64,000 bases of DNA from positions 4,898,001-4,962,000 of the forward strand of contig NZ_CP046172.1 in assembly GCF_011801145.1 (NCBI RefSeq). Reading direction: 5' to 3'. This DNA is from Nocardia arthritidis. GTDB taxonomy: Bacteria > Actinomycetota > Actinomycetes > Mycobacteriales > Mycobacteriaceae. The notes under the pieces were generated by a model that ran no database searches, was not told the origin of the DNA, and saw only the letters and a program-made list of their open reading frames with translations. A program made the translations under genes and the position numbers. The first letter of the stretch is position 1; each line of letters starts with the position of its first letter. Shown here one piece after another: positions 40,524 through 48,437 of this stretch.

Positions 40524-40534
40524 ATCCGCGGCTC

Positions 40535-41422
40535 TCAACCGCGCAGCGCCGCCAGCACCTGCCGGGCCTGATAGTCCGCGCCCAACTGATTCGGATGGAA
40601 CGGCACCGCCGGGCCCAGCGGATCCGTCGACAACGGCAGCAGACCCTCCACCCAGCGCGTCCCCGCGGGCTGGCACGCGTCATGACCACCGCTGGCCCGG
40701 TAGGTGTCGACGAACTCGACACCCTTCGCCGCCGCGACCCGCGCCAGCATCGCATCCAACTCGGCCAGCTTGGCACCCAACCAGCTCGCATCCGCATCCG
40801 AGATCGGGATCATCGGGAAACAACCACCCGAGGTGCCGATACCCTCGAAATAATCCAGCAGCAGAATCCGCGCACGCGGCGACCGCGCCCGGATACCGTC
40901 GATCACCGACGCCACCTTCGACTCGGCCGCCGCGATCCGCTCCGACATCCGATCCACCCCACCGGACACATTCGCATCCCGGCACACCGACACCGCCGGA
41001 TTCGCGGTCAGGCAGTTCTCCACAGTCTCCGCCAAACCAGCGTCATTGCCGCCGATCCCGAGCGTCACCAGATCCGTTGCCGCGCTCAAACTGTCGAACT
41101 GCGGCGGATTCGCCGGACCGAACCGCACCGACTGCGACTCCGTCATATTCTCCGTCGTCGCACCACCGCACGTCGCGTCCCGGAACGTCGGCACCACGAG
41201 CGCCGCCGCGACCTGCTTGGCGTAACTGTTGCGGCTCTGCGCACACCCCGCCGACACGAACTCGGTGCTCACCTGGCTCAACGTGGCATCGGCCGCCCAC
41301 GAATCACCCAGCGCCACATACTCGTTCACCGCACGCGGGGCCGCATGCGCCGCCACCCCGCCCGCCGGCACCGCAGCCCCGATCGCCGCACACGCGATCA
41401 CCGCACGCGCCGTCCTACCCAT
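40535..41422 (-). CDS. Secreted SGNH/GDSL hydrolase
   Basis: 295 aa from ATG 41422, chosen because GGAGG lies 7 nt upstream, inside the alternative ATG at 41434. Signal peptide TARAVIACAAIGAAVPAGGVAAHAAP. SGNH blocks: I VALGDSWAAD (Ser, near residue 40), III GIGGNDAG near 117, V HPNQLGADYQAR near 277 (Asp/His-type context). Six cysteines likely form disulfides, as in secreted lipases. Related to actinobacterial lipases and esterases acting on lipids or glycan esters. Confidence 0.88.
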   Translation of the reverse strand: MGRTARAVIACAAIGAAVPAGGVAAHAAPRAVNEYVALGDSWAADATLSQVSTEFVSAGCAQSRNSYAKQVAAALVVPTFRDATCGGATTENMTESQSVRFGPANPPQFDSLSAATDLVTLGIGGNDAGLAETVENCLTANPAVSVCRDANVSGGVDRMSERIAAAESKVASVIDGIRARSPRARILLLDYFEGIGTSGGCFPMIPISDADASWLGAKLAELDAMLARVAAAKGVEFVDTYRASGGHDACQPAGTRWVEGLLPLSTDPLGPAVPFHPNQLGADYQARQVLAALRG

Positions 41423-41523
41423 TACCGCCTCCATCGTCGGACGACCGTCCGGTTATGTTCCGAGGACAGCTTGGCAGACCAGGCCACGAATCGCCGTATC
41501 GCGCAGTTGAATACCGTCTGCAG

Positions 41524-42342
41524 TTATGCAGACGATGCCACCAGGACCTCGGTCGAATATCCCATCGGGAAGGCGCCGCCCACCGCGTCGACCGCGGCAC
41601 CGAGACCCGTGAGGAGTTCCGCCAGCAGCGCCGCGTCCAGCAGATTGTGCCCACCCATCGTCGGCACCTGATCCAGCCATTCCTCCCGGGTGTAGGTCTG
41701 CACCCAATCGACCCGCCACTTCTGCGGCTCGGCGAATCCGCCCGCCTCCCGGATCCCCTCCTCGGCCGCCGCGCTCATCGCCTTGTACGCGTCCGCGACC
41801 GGCCGCAGCCAAGTCCGCCCGAACGGCGAATCCGGCACCAGCCGCGTGTACACCTCCGCGAACCGCTCCGCCAACTCCATCGGCGGCTGCGCGCCGTTCC
41901 AGAACACCGCCAGCACACCATTCGGCCGCAAAACCTGACGCGCCTTCGCCGCGCCCGCCACCGGATCCACCCAGTGCCAGGTCTGCCCGGCGATGACGGC
42001 GTCGAAGGTGCGGCCCGCGGGCTCCCATGTTTCGAATTTCGATTCCTCGACCTCGAATCCGCTCCGCCGCGCGAATTCGGCCATCCGCGAATCGGGTTCG
42101 ACGCCGCGCACCCGGCAGCCCGCCGCACGGAACTGCCGGGCCGCGATGCCGGTGCCGATCCCCACATCGAGCACCTCGGGGCCCGGACTCGATGCGACGA
42201 TCCGTTCCACCATCGCATCCGGATACCGGGGACGGGTCCGGTCGTAGCGCTCGACATTCGCACCGAACGATTCGGCGACCTGACGCTGCTTGTGAACCTC
42301 ACGGGCCGTGGCCGGCAAGGGTTCGGGAGATATAGTGGGCAT
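41524..42342 (-). CDS. Class I SAM-dependent methyltransferase
   Basis: 272 aa from ATG 42342. Motif I VLDVGIGTGIAARQF (E/DxGxGxG) near residue 58, motif II GVEPDSRMAEFARR near 80, then FDAVIAGQTWHWVDPVAGAAKARQVLRPNGVLAVFW near 113, the post-I layout of UbiE/Methyltransf_11 proteins. Acceptor unknown. Its start codon overlaps one of two operators, GTGGGC-N4-GCCCAC, shared with the divergent TetR gene, so it is likely repressed by that regulator. Confidence 0.9.
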   Translation of the reverse strand: MPTISPEPLPATAREVHKQRQVAESFGANVERYDRTRPRYPDAMVERIVASSPGPEVLDVGIGTGIAARQFRAAGCRVRGVEPDSRMAEFARRSGFEVEESKFETWEPAGRTFDAVIAGQTWHWVDPVAGAAKARQVLRPNGVLAVFWNGAQPPMELAERFAEVYTRLVPDSPFGRTWLRPVADAYKAMSAAAEEGIREAGGFAEPQKWRVDWVQTYTREEWLDQVPTMGGHNLLDAALLAELLTGLGAAVDAVGGAFPMGYSTEVLVASSA

Positions 42343-42350
42343 GCGCCCAC
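42335..42350. promoter_or_regulatory. TetR operator GTGGGC-N4-GCCCAC (copy 1)
   Basis: GTGGGCATGCGCCCAC has perfectly inverted half-sites and covers the start codon region of the methyltransferase gene (start at 42342). Confidence 0.62.
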
Positions 42351-42352
42351 AC

Positions 42353-42372
42353 TAGTGGGCACCTGCCCACTA
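42353..42372. promoter_or_regulatory. TetR operator GTGGGC-N4-GCCCAC (copy 2)
   Basis: TAGTGGGCACCTGCCCACTA is a perfect 9-2-9 palindrome, 20 bp centre to centre from copy 1 and 5 bp upstream of the TetR ATG at 42378. Confidence 0.66.
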
Positions 42373-42377
42373 GAACA

Positions 42378-42992
42378 ATGGATTCCACCAACAGCGAAAG
42401 GGGAGCAGTGCCAACCGGTGTGGCCCTCCGCGACGTCCGCCAACAACTCTTCGACGCCGCCGAACGCGTCCTGCTGCGCGACGGACCCAACGCGCTCACC
42501 AGCCGAGCCGTCACCACCGAAGCCGGCGTCGCCAAAGGCGTACTGCACCGGCACTTCACCGACTTCGACGCCTTCCTCGCCGAACTCGTCGCCGACCGAC
42601 TCGTCCGAATCCAACGGCAAGCCAACGCATTACAGGAAGCCGCGGGCACCGCGACCGTCGTCGACAACCTCACCGACGCACTGCTCACCGTCTTCGGCTC
42701 GGTCGCACTCAATATGGTCGCCCTCATCACCGCCCGCGACGAACTACGCGCCCGCCTGCGCCGAACCCACCCCACCGGCATCCCCATCCTCACCGAGGCC
42801 GCCGATATGGTCCGCACCTACCTCACCACCGAACAAGACCTCGGCCGAATCGCCCCCGACGCCGACATCCCAACGCTCGCACTGAGTTTGATCGGCACCG
42901 GACACATGGTGTTCGCGGGACGCGACGGCGAGCCGATCGACGCGGATTCGGTGCGGAACGTCGTTGCGCCGATAGTGAAGAATGCGGGGTAG
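42378..42992 (+). CDS. TetR-family transcriptional regulator
   Basis: 204 aa from ATG 42378; GTG 42408 after AAGGGGAG is an alternative (194 aa). DNA-binding domain LRDVRQQLFDAAERVLLRDGPNALTSRAVTTEAGVAKGVLHRHFTDFDAFL. The C-terminus (VDNLTDALLTVFGSVALNMVALITARDELRARL) is a typical ligand domain. Divergent from the methyltransferase and preceded by two perfect operators, giving a simple autoregulated switch. Confidence 0.88.
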   Translation: MDSTNSERGAVPTGVALRDVRQQLFDAAERVLLRDGPNALTSRAVTTEAGVAKGVLHRHFTDFDAFLAELVADRLVRIQRQANALQEAAGTATVVDNLTDALLTVFGSVALNMVALITARDELRARLRRTHPTGIPILTEAADMVRTYLTTEQDLGRIAPDADIPTLALSLIGTGHMVFAGRDGEPIDADSVRNVVAPIVKNAG

Positions 42993-42995
42993 TTT

Positions 42996-43008
42996 CGTCA
43001 CTGTGACG
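42996..43008. promoter_or_regulatory. Palindrome CGTCAC-N-GTGACG downstream of the oxidoreductase
   Basis: TTCGTCACTGTGACGAT, perfect CGTCAC/GTGACG inverted repeat between the TetR stop and the convergent oxidoreductase gene. Same core as the sites at 13255 and 43581. Confidence 0.55.
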
Positions 43009-43077
43009 ATTTAATGGTTGATCTTGGACGCCGGGGGAGAAGGCTTGCCAGGCACACCGATTCGCCGATTCCCATAA

Positions 43078-43488
43078 TCAGGCGAGCTTCACTCTCAGAT
43101 ATTGCGTAATCCCTACGCGCTCAAAGGTCCGTCGTCGCTTCAGCGAGAGCATCGGCAAGGCTGTTGCCGCGTCGATCACTTCGGGCTCTGTCACGTCCCG
43201 GGTTTCGCCCTCGGCCGATACTGTCGCCCGCCCGGCGGCGAGCACGTTCTGCAGCCAGTCCACTCGGGTCCCATAGCCCAGCGGAATGATGAACCCGTCC
43301 TGCACACGATCCGCCCCGACCGGTGTCGAGTACTGTTTACCTGATTTTCTGCCGGTATGCCGGATGACGGCGGCGTACGAGTTCTTTCGCCCGGCAAATG
43401 CACCCATGACTGGGTTGAACAAATACTTGTTCGCGATACGAATCGCGCGCAGTAGCGGACGGGGCCAGGTTCCTGGTGCAATCGCCAT
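43078..43488 (-). CDS. Deazaflavin (F420)-dependent nitroreductase-like protein
   Basis: 136 aa from ATG 43488 (an upstream in-frame ATG at 43557 would give 159 aa). NKYLFNPVMGAFAGRKNSYAAVIRHTGRKSGKQYSTPVGADRV and PLGYGTRVDWLQNVLAAGRATV are the DDN/Rv3547-family core. These small split-barrel proteins use reduced F420 to reduce nitro-imidazoles, quinones or unknown natural substrates. A perfect palindrome CGTCAC-N-GTGACG lies upstream (43576-43598) and another after its 3' end, matching the site at the F420-dependent oxidoreductases near 13 kb. Confidence 0.86.
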   Translation of the reverse strand: MAIAPGTWPRPLLRAIRIANKYLFNPVMGAFAGRKNSYAAVIRHTGRKSGKQYSTPVGADRVQDGFIIPLGYGTRVDWLQNVLAAGRATVSAEGETRDVTEPEVIDAATALPMLSLKRRRTFERVGITQYLRVKLA

Positions 43489-43575
43489 CTCGCCGATGCT
43501 ACGCGTCCGTCGGCTGCGATTCTGGGCTCGAAGGCGTTGCTGGTGAATAAGTTTCACCGGAGAGCCAGCTCACCA

Positions 43576-43598
43576 CAATACGTCACTGTGACGTATTG
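43576..43598. promoter_or_regulatory. 23-bp palindromic operator upstream of deazaflavin oxidoreductase
   Basis: Half-sites CAATACGTCAC and GTGACGTATTG are perfectly inverted around one base. It overlaps a possible minus-strand -10 (TATTGT) that would drive the oxidoreductase gene. Confidence 0.68.
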
Positions 43599-43636
43599 AA
43601 GGAGGATGGGCGGATCAGGATCTGGTGCCGCGAATA

Positions 43637-43704
43637 TGCCTCGACCGAGGCAAGCCACACCGATGCCTCAGTTTGGATGAGGGCCGCCTCAGATCCGATG
43701 AGGC
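43637..43704. repeat. Three consecutive GCCTC/GAGGC hairpins
   Basis: GCCTCG-A-CCGAGGC-type stem at 43637-43652, CCTCA-N7-TGAGG at 43666-43682, GCCTCA-N7-TGAGGC at 43686-43704. The last two have the same stem and a 7-nt loop each. No T-run follows, so they are not classical terminators. Confidence 0.55.
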
Positions 43705-43881
43705 GGGGACATCAACAGCGACAACAACATTCAGCACACCCAACATCCCAACAGCCCCTCCGTTGTAACGCCGATAATCAACACTATGTCAACCTAGAGT
43801 CAAGGCCGCCGGCATACTCCCCGGATCCGCCGCTCTCCCACTCGCGGATAAGGTCGTATGGAAGCGACCTTTGTCGAGCGC

Positions 43882-44166
43882 CTACCGATGTTGATCATTG
43901 ACCCATAACGCGAATCCGGGTGAATCCCAGTCGCAGTGCCATTTCGTCCACATATTGTCGAACGACCCGTTGATGCCGGCATCGTCACAATCCCGGTAGC
44001 TCGCGTAGACCTGGTACACGTACCACGATTCAGCATGTGCGGTGCCGGCCAAGAATGACACCATCAGGGCACACGCCATCCCCGCACCCTGCAACAGACG
44101 ACCGCCCCATCGCAATCCCTCTACGAGTTGTCGTGGAAGTTTTTGGGAATCAACGAATCCAAACAT
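43882..44166 (-). CDS. Small secreted protein, unknown
   Basis: 94 aa from ATG 44166 with GAGAGG upstream. Signal peptide QGAGMACALMVSFLAGTAHA with cleavage before ESWYVYQVYASY. The mature ~50 residues are aromatic-rich with two cysteines (YRDCDDAG, KWHCDWDS) that may pair. This is a form common among small actinobacterial secreted proteins annotated only as hypothetical. Nearby sequence is less G+C-rich than average. Confidence 0.7.
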   Translation of the reverse strand: MFGFVDSQKLPRQLVEGLRWGGRLLQGAGMACALMVSFLAGTAHAESWYVYQVYASYRDCDDAGINGSFDNMWTKWHCDWDSPGFALWVNDQHR

Positions 44167-44454
44167 AATTCAACCTCTCAGATAATCCCCTGGGAACGGC
44201 TCATATATCCATCAGACTTTATATACCCGGTGACACGCTGTCATTGACCGAGTGCGTACGAATCCATTGATTAATTACGCACTTACTCATACCCAGGTGC
44301 GGGTTTGGATCTGATGGCATTTCGCAAGGCCATATTTCTTCGGTGCCTCCGGTGACGATCCCACGGCACTACCGGTCTATCCGGGCCGACCCGTGTTTCC
44401 CAGATACGGCAACGATCTTTGGAGCTCGCCGAGCGGGGAAGCAAGCTCGACGGT
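44167..44454. other. Intergenic region, relatively A+T-rich
   Basis: About 290 bp with A+T-rich stretches near 44205-44280; no gene or convincing structure found. It should hold the promoters of the secreted protein and the thioredoxin operon. Confidence 0.5.
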
Positions 44455-44790
44455 ATGGAGTCCCACATTGTCAACGTCACCGATGCGACCTTCGAACAGG
44501 AGGTGTTGGACAGCGAGCGGCCCGTGGTGGTGAATTTCTGGGCCACCTGGTGTGGGCCGTGTAAACGGATGGCGCCGATCCTGGAGGAATTCGCGGCCGA
44601 AAACCGCGGGGAATTCGTGGTCGTCCGCGTCAACATCGACGAAAACCCGTTCACTGTGCGGGAATACGGCGTCATGGGCGTACCGACGACCGTATTGGTG
44701 CGCGAGGGCGCCGAACTCGGCCGCATCGTCGGCGCGGTTCCGAAAAAGGTCCTGCACGAAAGCCTTACCGCCGAACTCGACCGAAAGTAG
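44455..44790 (+). CDS. Thioredoxin
   Basis: 111 aa from ATG 44455, at the thioredoxin fold start (SHIVNVTDATFEQEVLDSERPVVVNFWATWCGPCKRMAPI). Active site WCGPC at residues 32-36; cis-Pro segment GVMGVPTTVLV near 76. Complete and soluble. The next gene starts immediately after the TAG stop, and a kinase follows, so this probably begins a three-gene operon. Thioredoxin could reduce the cysteine pair of the adjacent zinc anti-sigma-like protein (inference). Confidence 0.92.
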   Translation: MESHIVNVTDATFEQEVLDSERPVVVNFWATWCGPCKRMAPILEEFAAENRGEFVVVRVNIDENPFTVREYGVMGVPTTVLVREGAELGRIVGAVPKKVLHESLTAELDRK

Positions 44791-45045
44791 TTGACCCACA
44801 TCGGCTGCCACCTGGTCATGGCGCACCGGTGGCTGTTCCTCGACGGCGAATGCGATGACGCCAGGTGGGCGGCACTGGCCGCGCACCTGGCGCACTGCGA
44901 CACCTGCCTGCTGGAATACCGGTCCGCGGCCGGGCTGAAGGCCGCGCTGCGGCGAGCCTGCGGCTACGAACCCGCACCGGCGACACTCCCCATCCGCGTG
45001 CGCCACGCATTGCCATACACCCTTCCCACCCAGGAAACGAGGTAG
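44791..45045 (+). CDS. RsrA/RshA-like zinc anti-sigma factor (ZAS)
   Basis: 84 aa from TTG 44791 directly after the thioredoxin stop; a later ATG at 44818 would omit Cys6. The zinc motif His32-x3-Cys36-x2-Cys39 (AAHLAHCDTCLLEY) is the ZAS signature. The rest (WLFLDGECDDARWAALAAHL ... LKAALRRACGYEPAPATLPIRVRHAL) aligns by eye with RsrA/RshA, redox-sensing anti-sigma factors of SigR/SigH. No sigma gene is adjacent, unlike in the sigR-rsrA operon. It may regulate a sigma factor elsewhere. Confidence 0.75.
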   Translation: MTHIGCHLVMAHRWLFLDGECDDARWAALAAHLAHCDTCLLEYRSAAGLKAALRRACGYEPAPATLPIRVRHALPYTLPTQETR

Positions 45046-45144
45046 AGCCGTATAGCGAGCGGCGATAACATAAAAGGTTCGCCCAGCGACGAAGATCATA
45101 CTTCTCGGAATTGGGCCGGGAACCTTCCATGGGAGCAGGCCGCG

Positions 45145-47360
45145 ATGGAACGTGTCGACCGGATGACGGTCACCCAGAACGCCTTGATGCGACTGGTAGA
45201 CGCCTTCGCCGGCGCATGGCAAACCGCGGCCGACCCACCCGACCTCGCCGACCACCTCCCTACCGACGCCGCACTGCGCCGCACCGCCCTCATCGAACTC
45301 ATCAAGGTAGACCTCGACAACCGCTGGGCCCACACCAAGAACGCGCTACGCCTCGCCGACTACCGCGAACGCTTCCCGGAACTCGACACCGCACCGCTGC
45401 CACCCGACCTCATATACGAGGAGATCACCGCCCGCAGCCGCGCCTGCGGACATATCGACCTCACCGAATACGAACAGCTCTACCCGCAACAGATGAGCCG
45501 CATCTCCGGACAGCTCGCCGACGAGAACTTCCGCACCACCCTGCTGTCCGACCCGACCGCGCTCACCGCACTCGACACCATCACCGCGGGCAGCACCCTC
45601 GACGACTTCGACCTGCTCACCGCGCTCGGCCGCGGCGCATTCGCCCGCGTCTTCCTGGCCAGGCAACGATCCATGCAACGACTCGTCGCCGTCAAGATCT
45701 CCCGCGACCGCGGCAGCGAACCGCAGACCCTCGCCCAACTCGACCACGAACATATCGTCCGCGTCTTCGATCAGCGCCAACTCCCCGACGAACACCTCAA
45801 AATCATGTACATGCAGTACGTTCCGGGCGGCACCCTGCTCGGCGTCCTGCACCACCTGCGCCGCACCCCGGTCGCCCAACGCTCCGGGAAACTGCTGCTC
45901 GACGTCGTCGACGCGGCCGTCAACGCCACCGGAGTCAGCGAACCACACCCGTCCGCCACCAGAACCGAACTCGCCCAACTCACCTGGCCCGAAACCGTCG
46001 CCTGGCTCGGCGCCCGACTCGCCACCGCACTCGACTACGCGGGCCACCACGGCGTACTGCACCGAGATATCAAGCCCGCCAACGTCTTACTCACCGCCGA
46101 CGGCCAACCCAAACTCGCCGACTTCAACATCAGCTTCAGCCGCCACATCCCCGGCGCAGGCCCGGCCGCCTACTTCGGCGGATCCCTCGCCTACATGTCC
46201 CCGAACAACTCGCCGCCTGCCACCCCACCATGGCCACCACCGCCGCCGACCTCGACACCCGAAGCGACCTGTACGCGCTCGGCATGGTGCTGTGGGAACT
46301 GCTCACCGGACGGCTCCCCTTCGCCGACCAACCCGGCGCCGGCGAATCCGACAGCTCCCTGGCCGCCATGATCGACCTGCGCGGCCAACCCATCGAGGCA
46401 CGCTACGAGGCCATGGCACCCGCCGACTGCCCGCCGATCCTGCGCCACGCCCTGCTCACCTGTCTCTCCCCCGAACCCGCCGACCGCTACGCCAGCGGCG
46501 CTGAACTCGCCCACCAACTCCAGCTCAGCCTCGACCGCACGGCCCGCGACCTCGTCGACCCGCCCGCGCGCAGCATCCGAGCCCGCTTCCGGATGCGGCC
46601 GATGCCGGTCGTCACGCTGTCCAGCGCGCTCGGCCAGCTGCTCGGCGGACTGTATCTGATGGGGCACAACACCAGGCTGCTGCAGCACACACTCACCGCG
46701 TCGGCACAGACCGGGCTGGACCACCTGGCCACGATCGTCATCGCACTCGGCTATCCGCTCGGCGTCGGACTGCTGCTCTACTGGTGCCGACTGGTATTCC
46801 TGATACCCGACGGACTGCGCCGCGGAAAACGTTACGACGAGGCGACTTTGGCCCGCGCCCGGGCCGACACCCTGGCATGCGGCGATCGGATCGCCGGTGT
46901 CGCGTTCACCGGTTGGCTTGTGGCGCTTGGCATTTTCCTGATCCAGCTACATCGCACAGCCGACCTATCCGCCGGACTGCTCGCCAACCTCATCGCCTCG
47001 CATATCGTCGCGGCCGCGGTAGCCGTGGTCTACACCTATTTCCCCGTAACGTTTTTCGTGCTCCGCTGGTACTACCCCGGCCTCGTGGCCGCCGGACACA
47101 CCTCACCGGAGGACACCGCGCGACTACGTCTGCTCGCCCGCCGCAGCCGCGTCTATCTCGGTGTGGCGGCGTCGGTTCCGCTGATCGGCGTCGCCGCCGG
47201 ATTGGCCTTCCTCTCCCCCGAGCAACAGCAGATCGTCATCGAATCCATTGTGGCGCTGTGCGTCGTCGGCCTGCTCGCCTTCGTCATCGCGCTGCGGGTG
47301 TTCTACACGCTCGATTCCGATCTGCACGCGCTGCGCCGCATCGCCGATCCACGTGACTGA
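45145..47360 (+). CDS. Membrane Ser/Thr protein kinase, single-base frameshift
   Basis: About 738 codons over two frames. Start ATG 45145 after GGGAGCAGG. A ~150-aa N-terminal domain precedes the Hanks kinase: G-loop LGRGAFARVF near residue 160, VAVKIS (Lys) near 181, HGVLHRDIKPANVLL near 306. LADFNISF shows DFN instead of DFG. At 46199-46202 a CCCC run breaks the frame inside YMSPEQLAACHP; one more C restores it. The rest continues (DLDTRSDLYALGMVLWELLTGRLPF), then a C-terminal domain with about six membrane spans. The frameshift looks technical. Downstream of thioredoxin and the zinc anti-sigma gene, suggesting a stress-signalling operon. Confidence 0.82.
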
Positions 47361-47413
47361 CCCGACTATTCCGGTCGGCATGAATTACCTTGTGGTCAAC
47401 TAACGTTCATCCG

Positions 47414-48130
47414 GTGCTAGGACATTCTCATGCGACCAGTGGCGCGTTGGCCTGGTCGGCGGCGGCCGTCGCGCTGCCGATCTCGGCGTTCACCTATCCG
47501 GTAATCGGCAGCGGCGCGGGCCATCTCGGCATCGTGGACCTGCTGCTCGGTACCTTTCTCACCGCGGGCGCCGCGCTGCTGCCCGACGCCGACCATCCGA
47601 ACGGATCGATCGCCCATGTCCTGGGGCCGGTTTCACATTTCCTCTGCAAGATCATCTCGAAAGTCAGTGGCGGACACCGGCATGCGACACACTCCTTCGC
47701 CTTCGTCGGCCTGGTCGCCTACGGCACCTGGGCCGGTGAGCACTGGCTCGGCCGCAACTTCACCCTCGGACTCGTCTTCTTTCTGCTCGCCCTCGCCGTA
47801 CGAGCACTCCACCTGTGCCCGCCCGGCAAGGGATTCCAGTCCTACAGCGTGGTGATCGTGCTCGCGGTGGTCGGCACGTTCGCCATGGACCACTGGATCA
47901 GCGACAAACCGGCCTGGCTCCCCTTCGCCGTCGGCCTCGGCGCCCTGGCACACCTCGCGGGCGACTGCCTCACCGACCGCGGCTGTCGCCTCTTCTGGCC
48001 GTTCGGATGGCGCACCTGCATCCCGATCATCGAACGCACCGGCAACCGGCTCGAAATCTGGGTGCTCTCACCGCTGTTCACCGCGGGGACACTCGCGCTG
48101 CTGTGGTTCGCGGTGACTCGTCAGCCGTGA
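47414..48130 (+). CDS. Metal-dependent hydrolase, YdjM-type membrane protein
   Basis: 238 aa from GTG 47414 (a TTG at 47390 would add 8 residues). HxH near the N-terminus (LGHSHATSGALAW), D-x-D-H (LLPDADHPNGSIAHVLGP) near residue 58 and GGHRHATHSFAF near 85 are the histidine/aspartate ligands of the YdjM/LexA-binding membrane hydrolase family. About five membrane spans. Known members include E. coli YdjM, a LexA-regulated protein; no LexA box was seen here. It follows the kinase gene by about 50 bp. Confidence 0.86.
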   Translation: MLGHSHATSGALAWSAAAVALPISAFTYPVIGSGAGHLGIVDLLLGTFLTAGAALLPDADHPNGSIAHVLGPVSHFLCKIISKVSGGHRHATHSFAFVGLVAYGTWAGEHWLGRNFTLGLVFFLLALAVRALHLCPPGKGFQSYSVVIVLAVVGTFAMDHWISDKPAWLPFAVGLGALAHLAGDCLTDRGCRLFWPFGWRTCIPIIERTGNRLEIWVLSPLFTAGTLALLWFAVTRQP

Positions 48131-48135
48131 GATTC

Positions 48136-48172
48136 GGTGTGGCTCAACGGGACTCTCCTGTTGAGCCACACC
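48136..48172 (+). terminator. Strong hairpin after the YdjM-like gene
   Basis: A 13-bp perfect stem (GGTGTGGCTCAAC / GTTGAGCCACACC) with an 11-nt loop begins 5 bp after the stop. No long T-run follows, typical for actinobacterial intrinsic terminators. Confidence 0.75.
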
Positions 48173-48380
48173 ACCCCGCTCGTCTGAGCGGTCTTTATGT
48201 AGTGAGAGGTTTGCTCAACGCAAGGTCGATGAAAGATATAAATTAGTAAATGCGCATATCCCGATTATCATATGTCGGATCCAGGAGCTACTCGGCAATC
48301 GAGACTGTATCGACCGCCGGTGACAACATCTGCCCCAGGCGTAGCTGGTTTCGCAAGTACCTCTACTCCCCCGCGAAGGC

Positions 48381-48413
48381 GACGCCGATCCAGCACTGTC
48401 CGCGATCGGCGTC
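48381..48413 (-). terminator. Hairpin after the FAD oxidoreductase gene
   Basis: GACGCCGATC (48381-48390) pairs perfectly with GATCGGCGTC (48404-48413) over a 13-nt loop, 25 bp after the stop of the minus-strand gene. Confidence 0.65.
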
Positions 48414-48437
48414 ACTCCCCCACTCGAGCGTTGGGAA

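Larger units (their letters stand above)
43489..43881. other. Intergenic region with operator and three hairpins
   Basis: About 390 bp, visibly less G+C-rich near its right end. It holds the 23-bp operator palindrome and three hairpins (43637-43704). A short plus-strand frame at 43605-43901 after AAGGAGG is low-complexity and not convincing. Confidence 0.5.
48131..48437. other. Intergenic region between two convergent genes
   Basis: About 300 bp holding two hairpins (48136-48172 and 48381-48413). The middle is A+T-richer (48230-48280) and shows nothing recognised. Confidence 0.6.

Noticed and set aside
43605..43901. Short ORF after AAGGAGG
   Set aside because: The Shine-Dalgarno abuts the ATG, and the product is low-complexity and covers hairpins.
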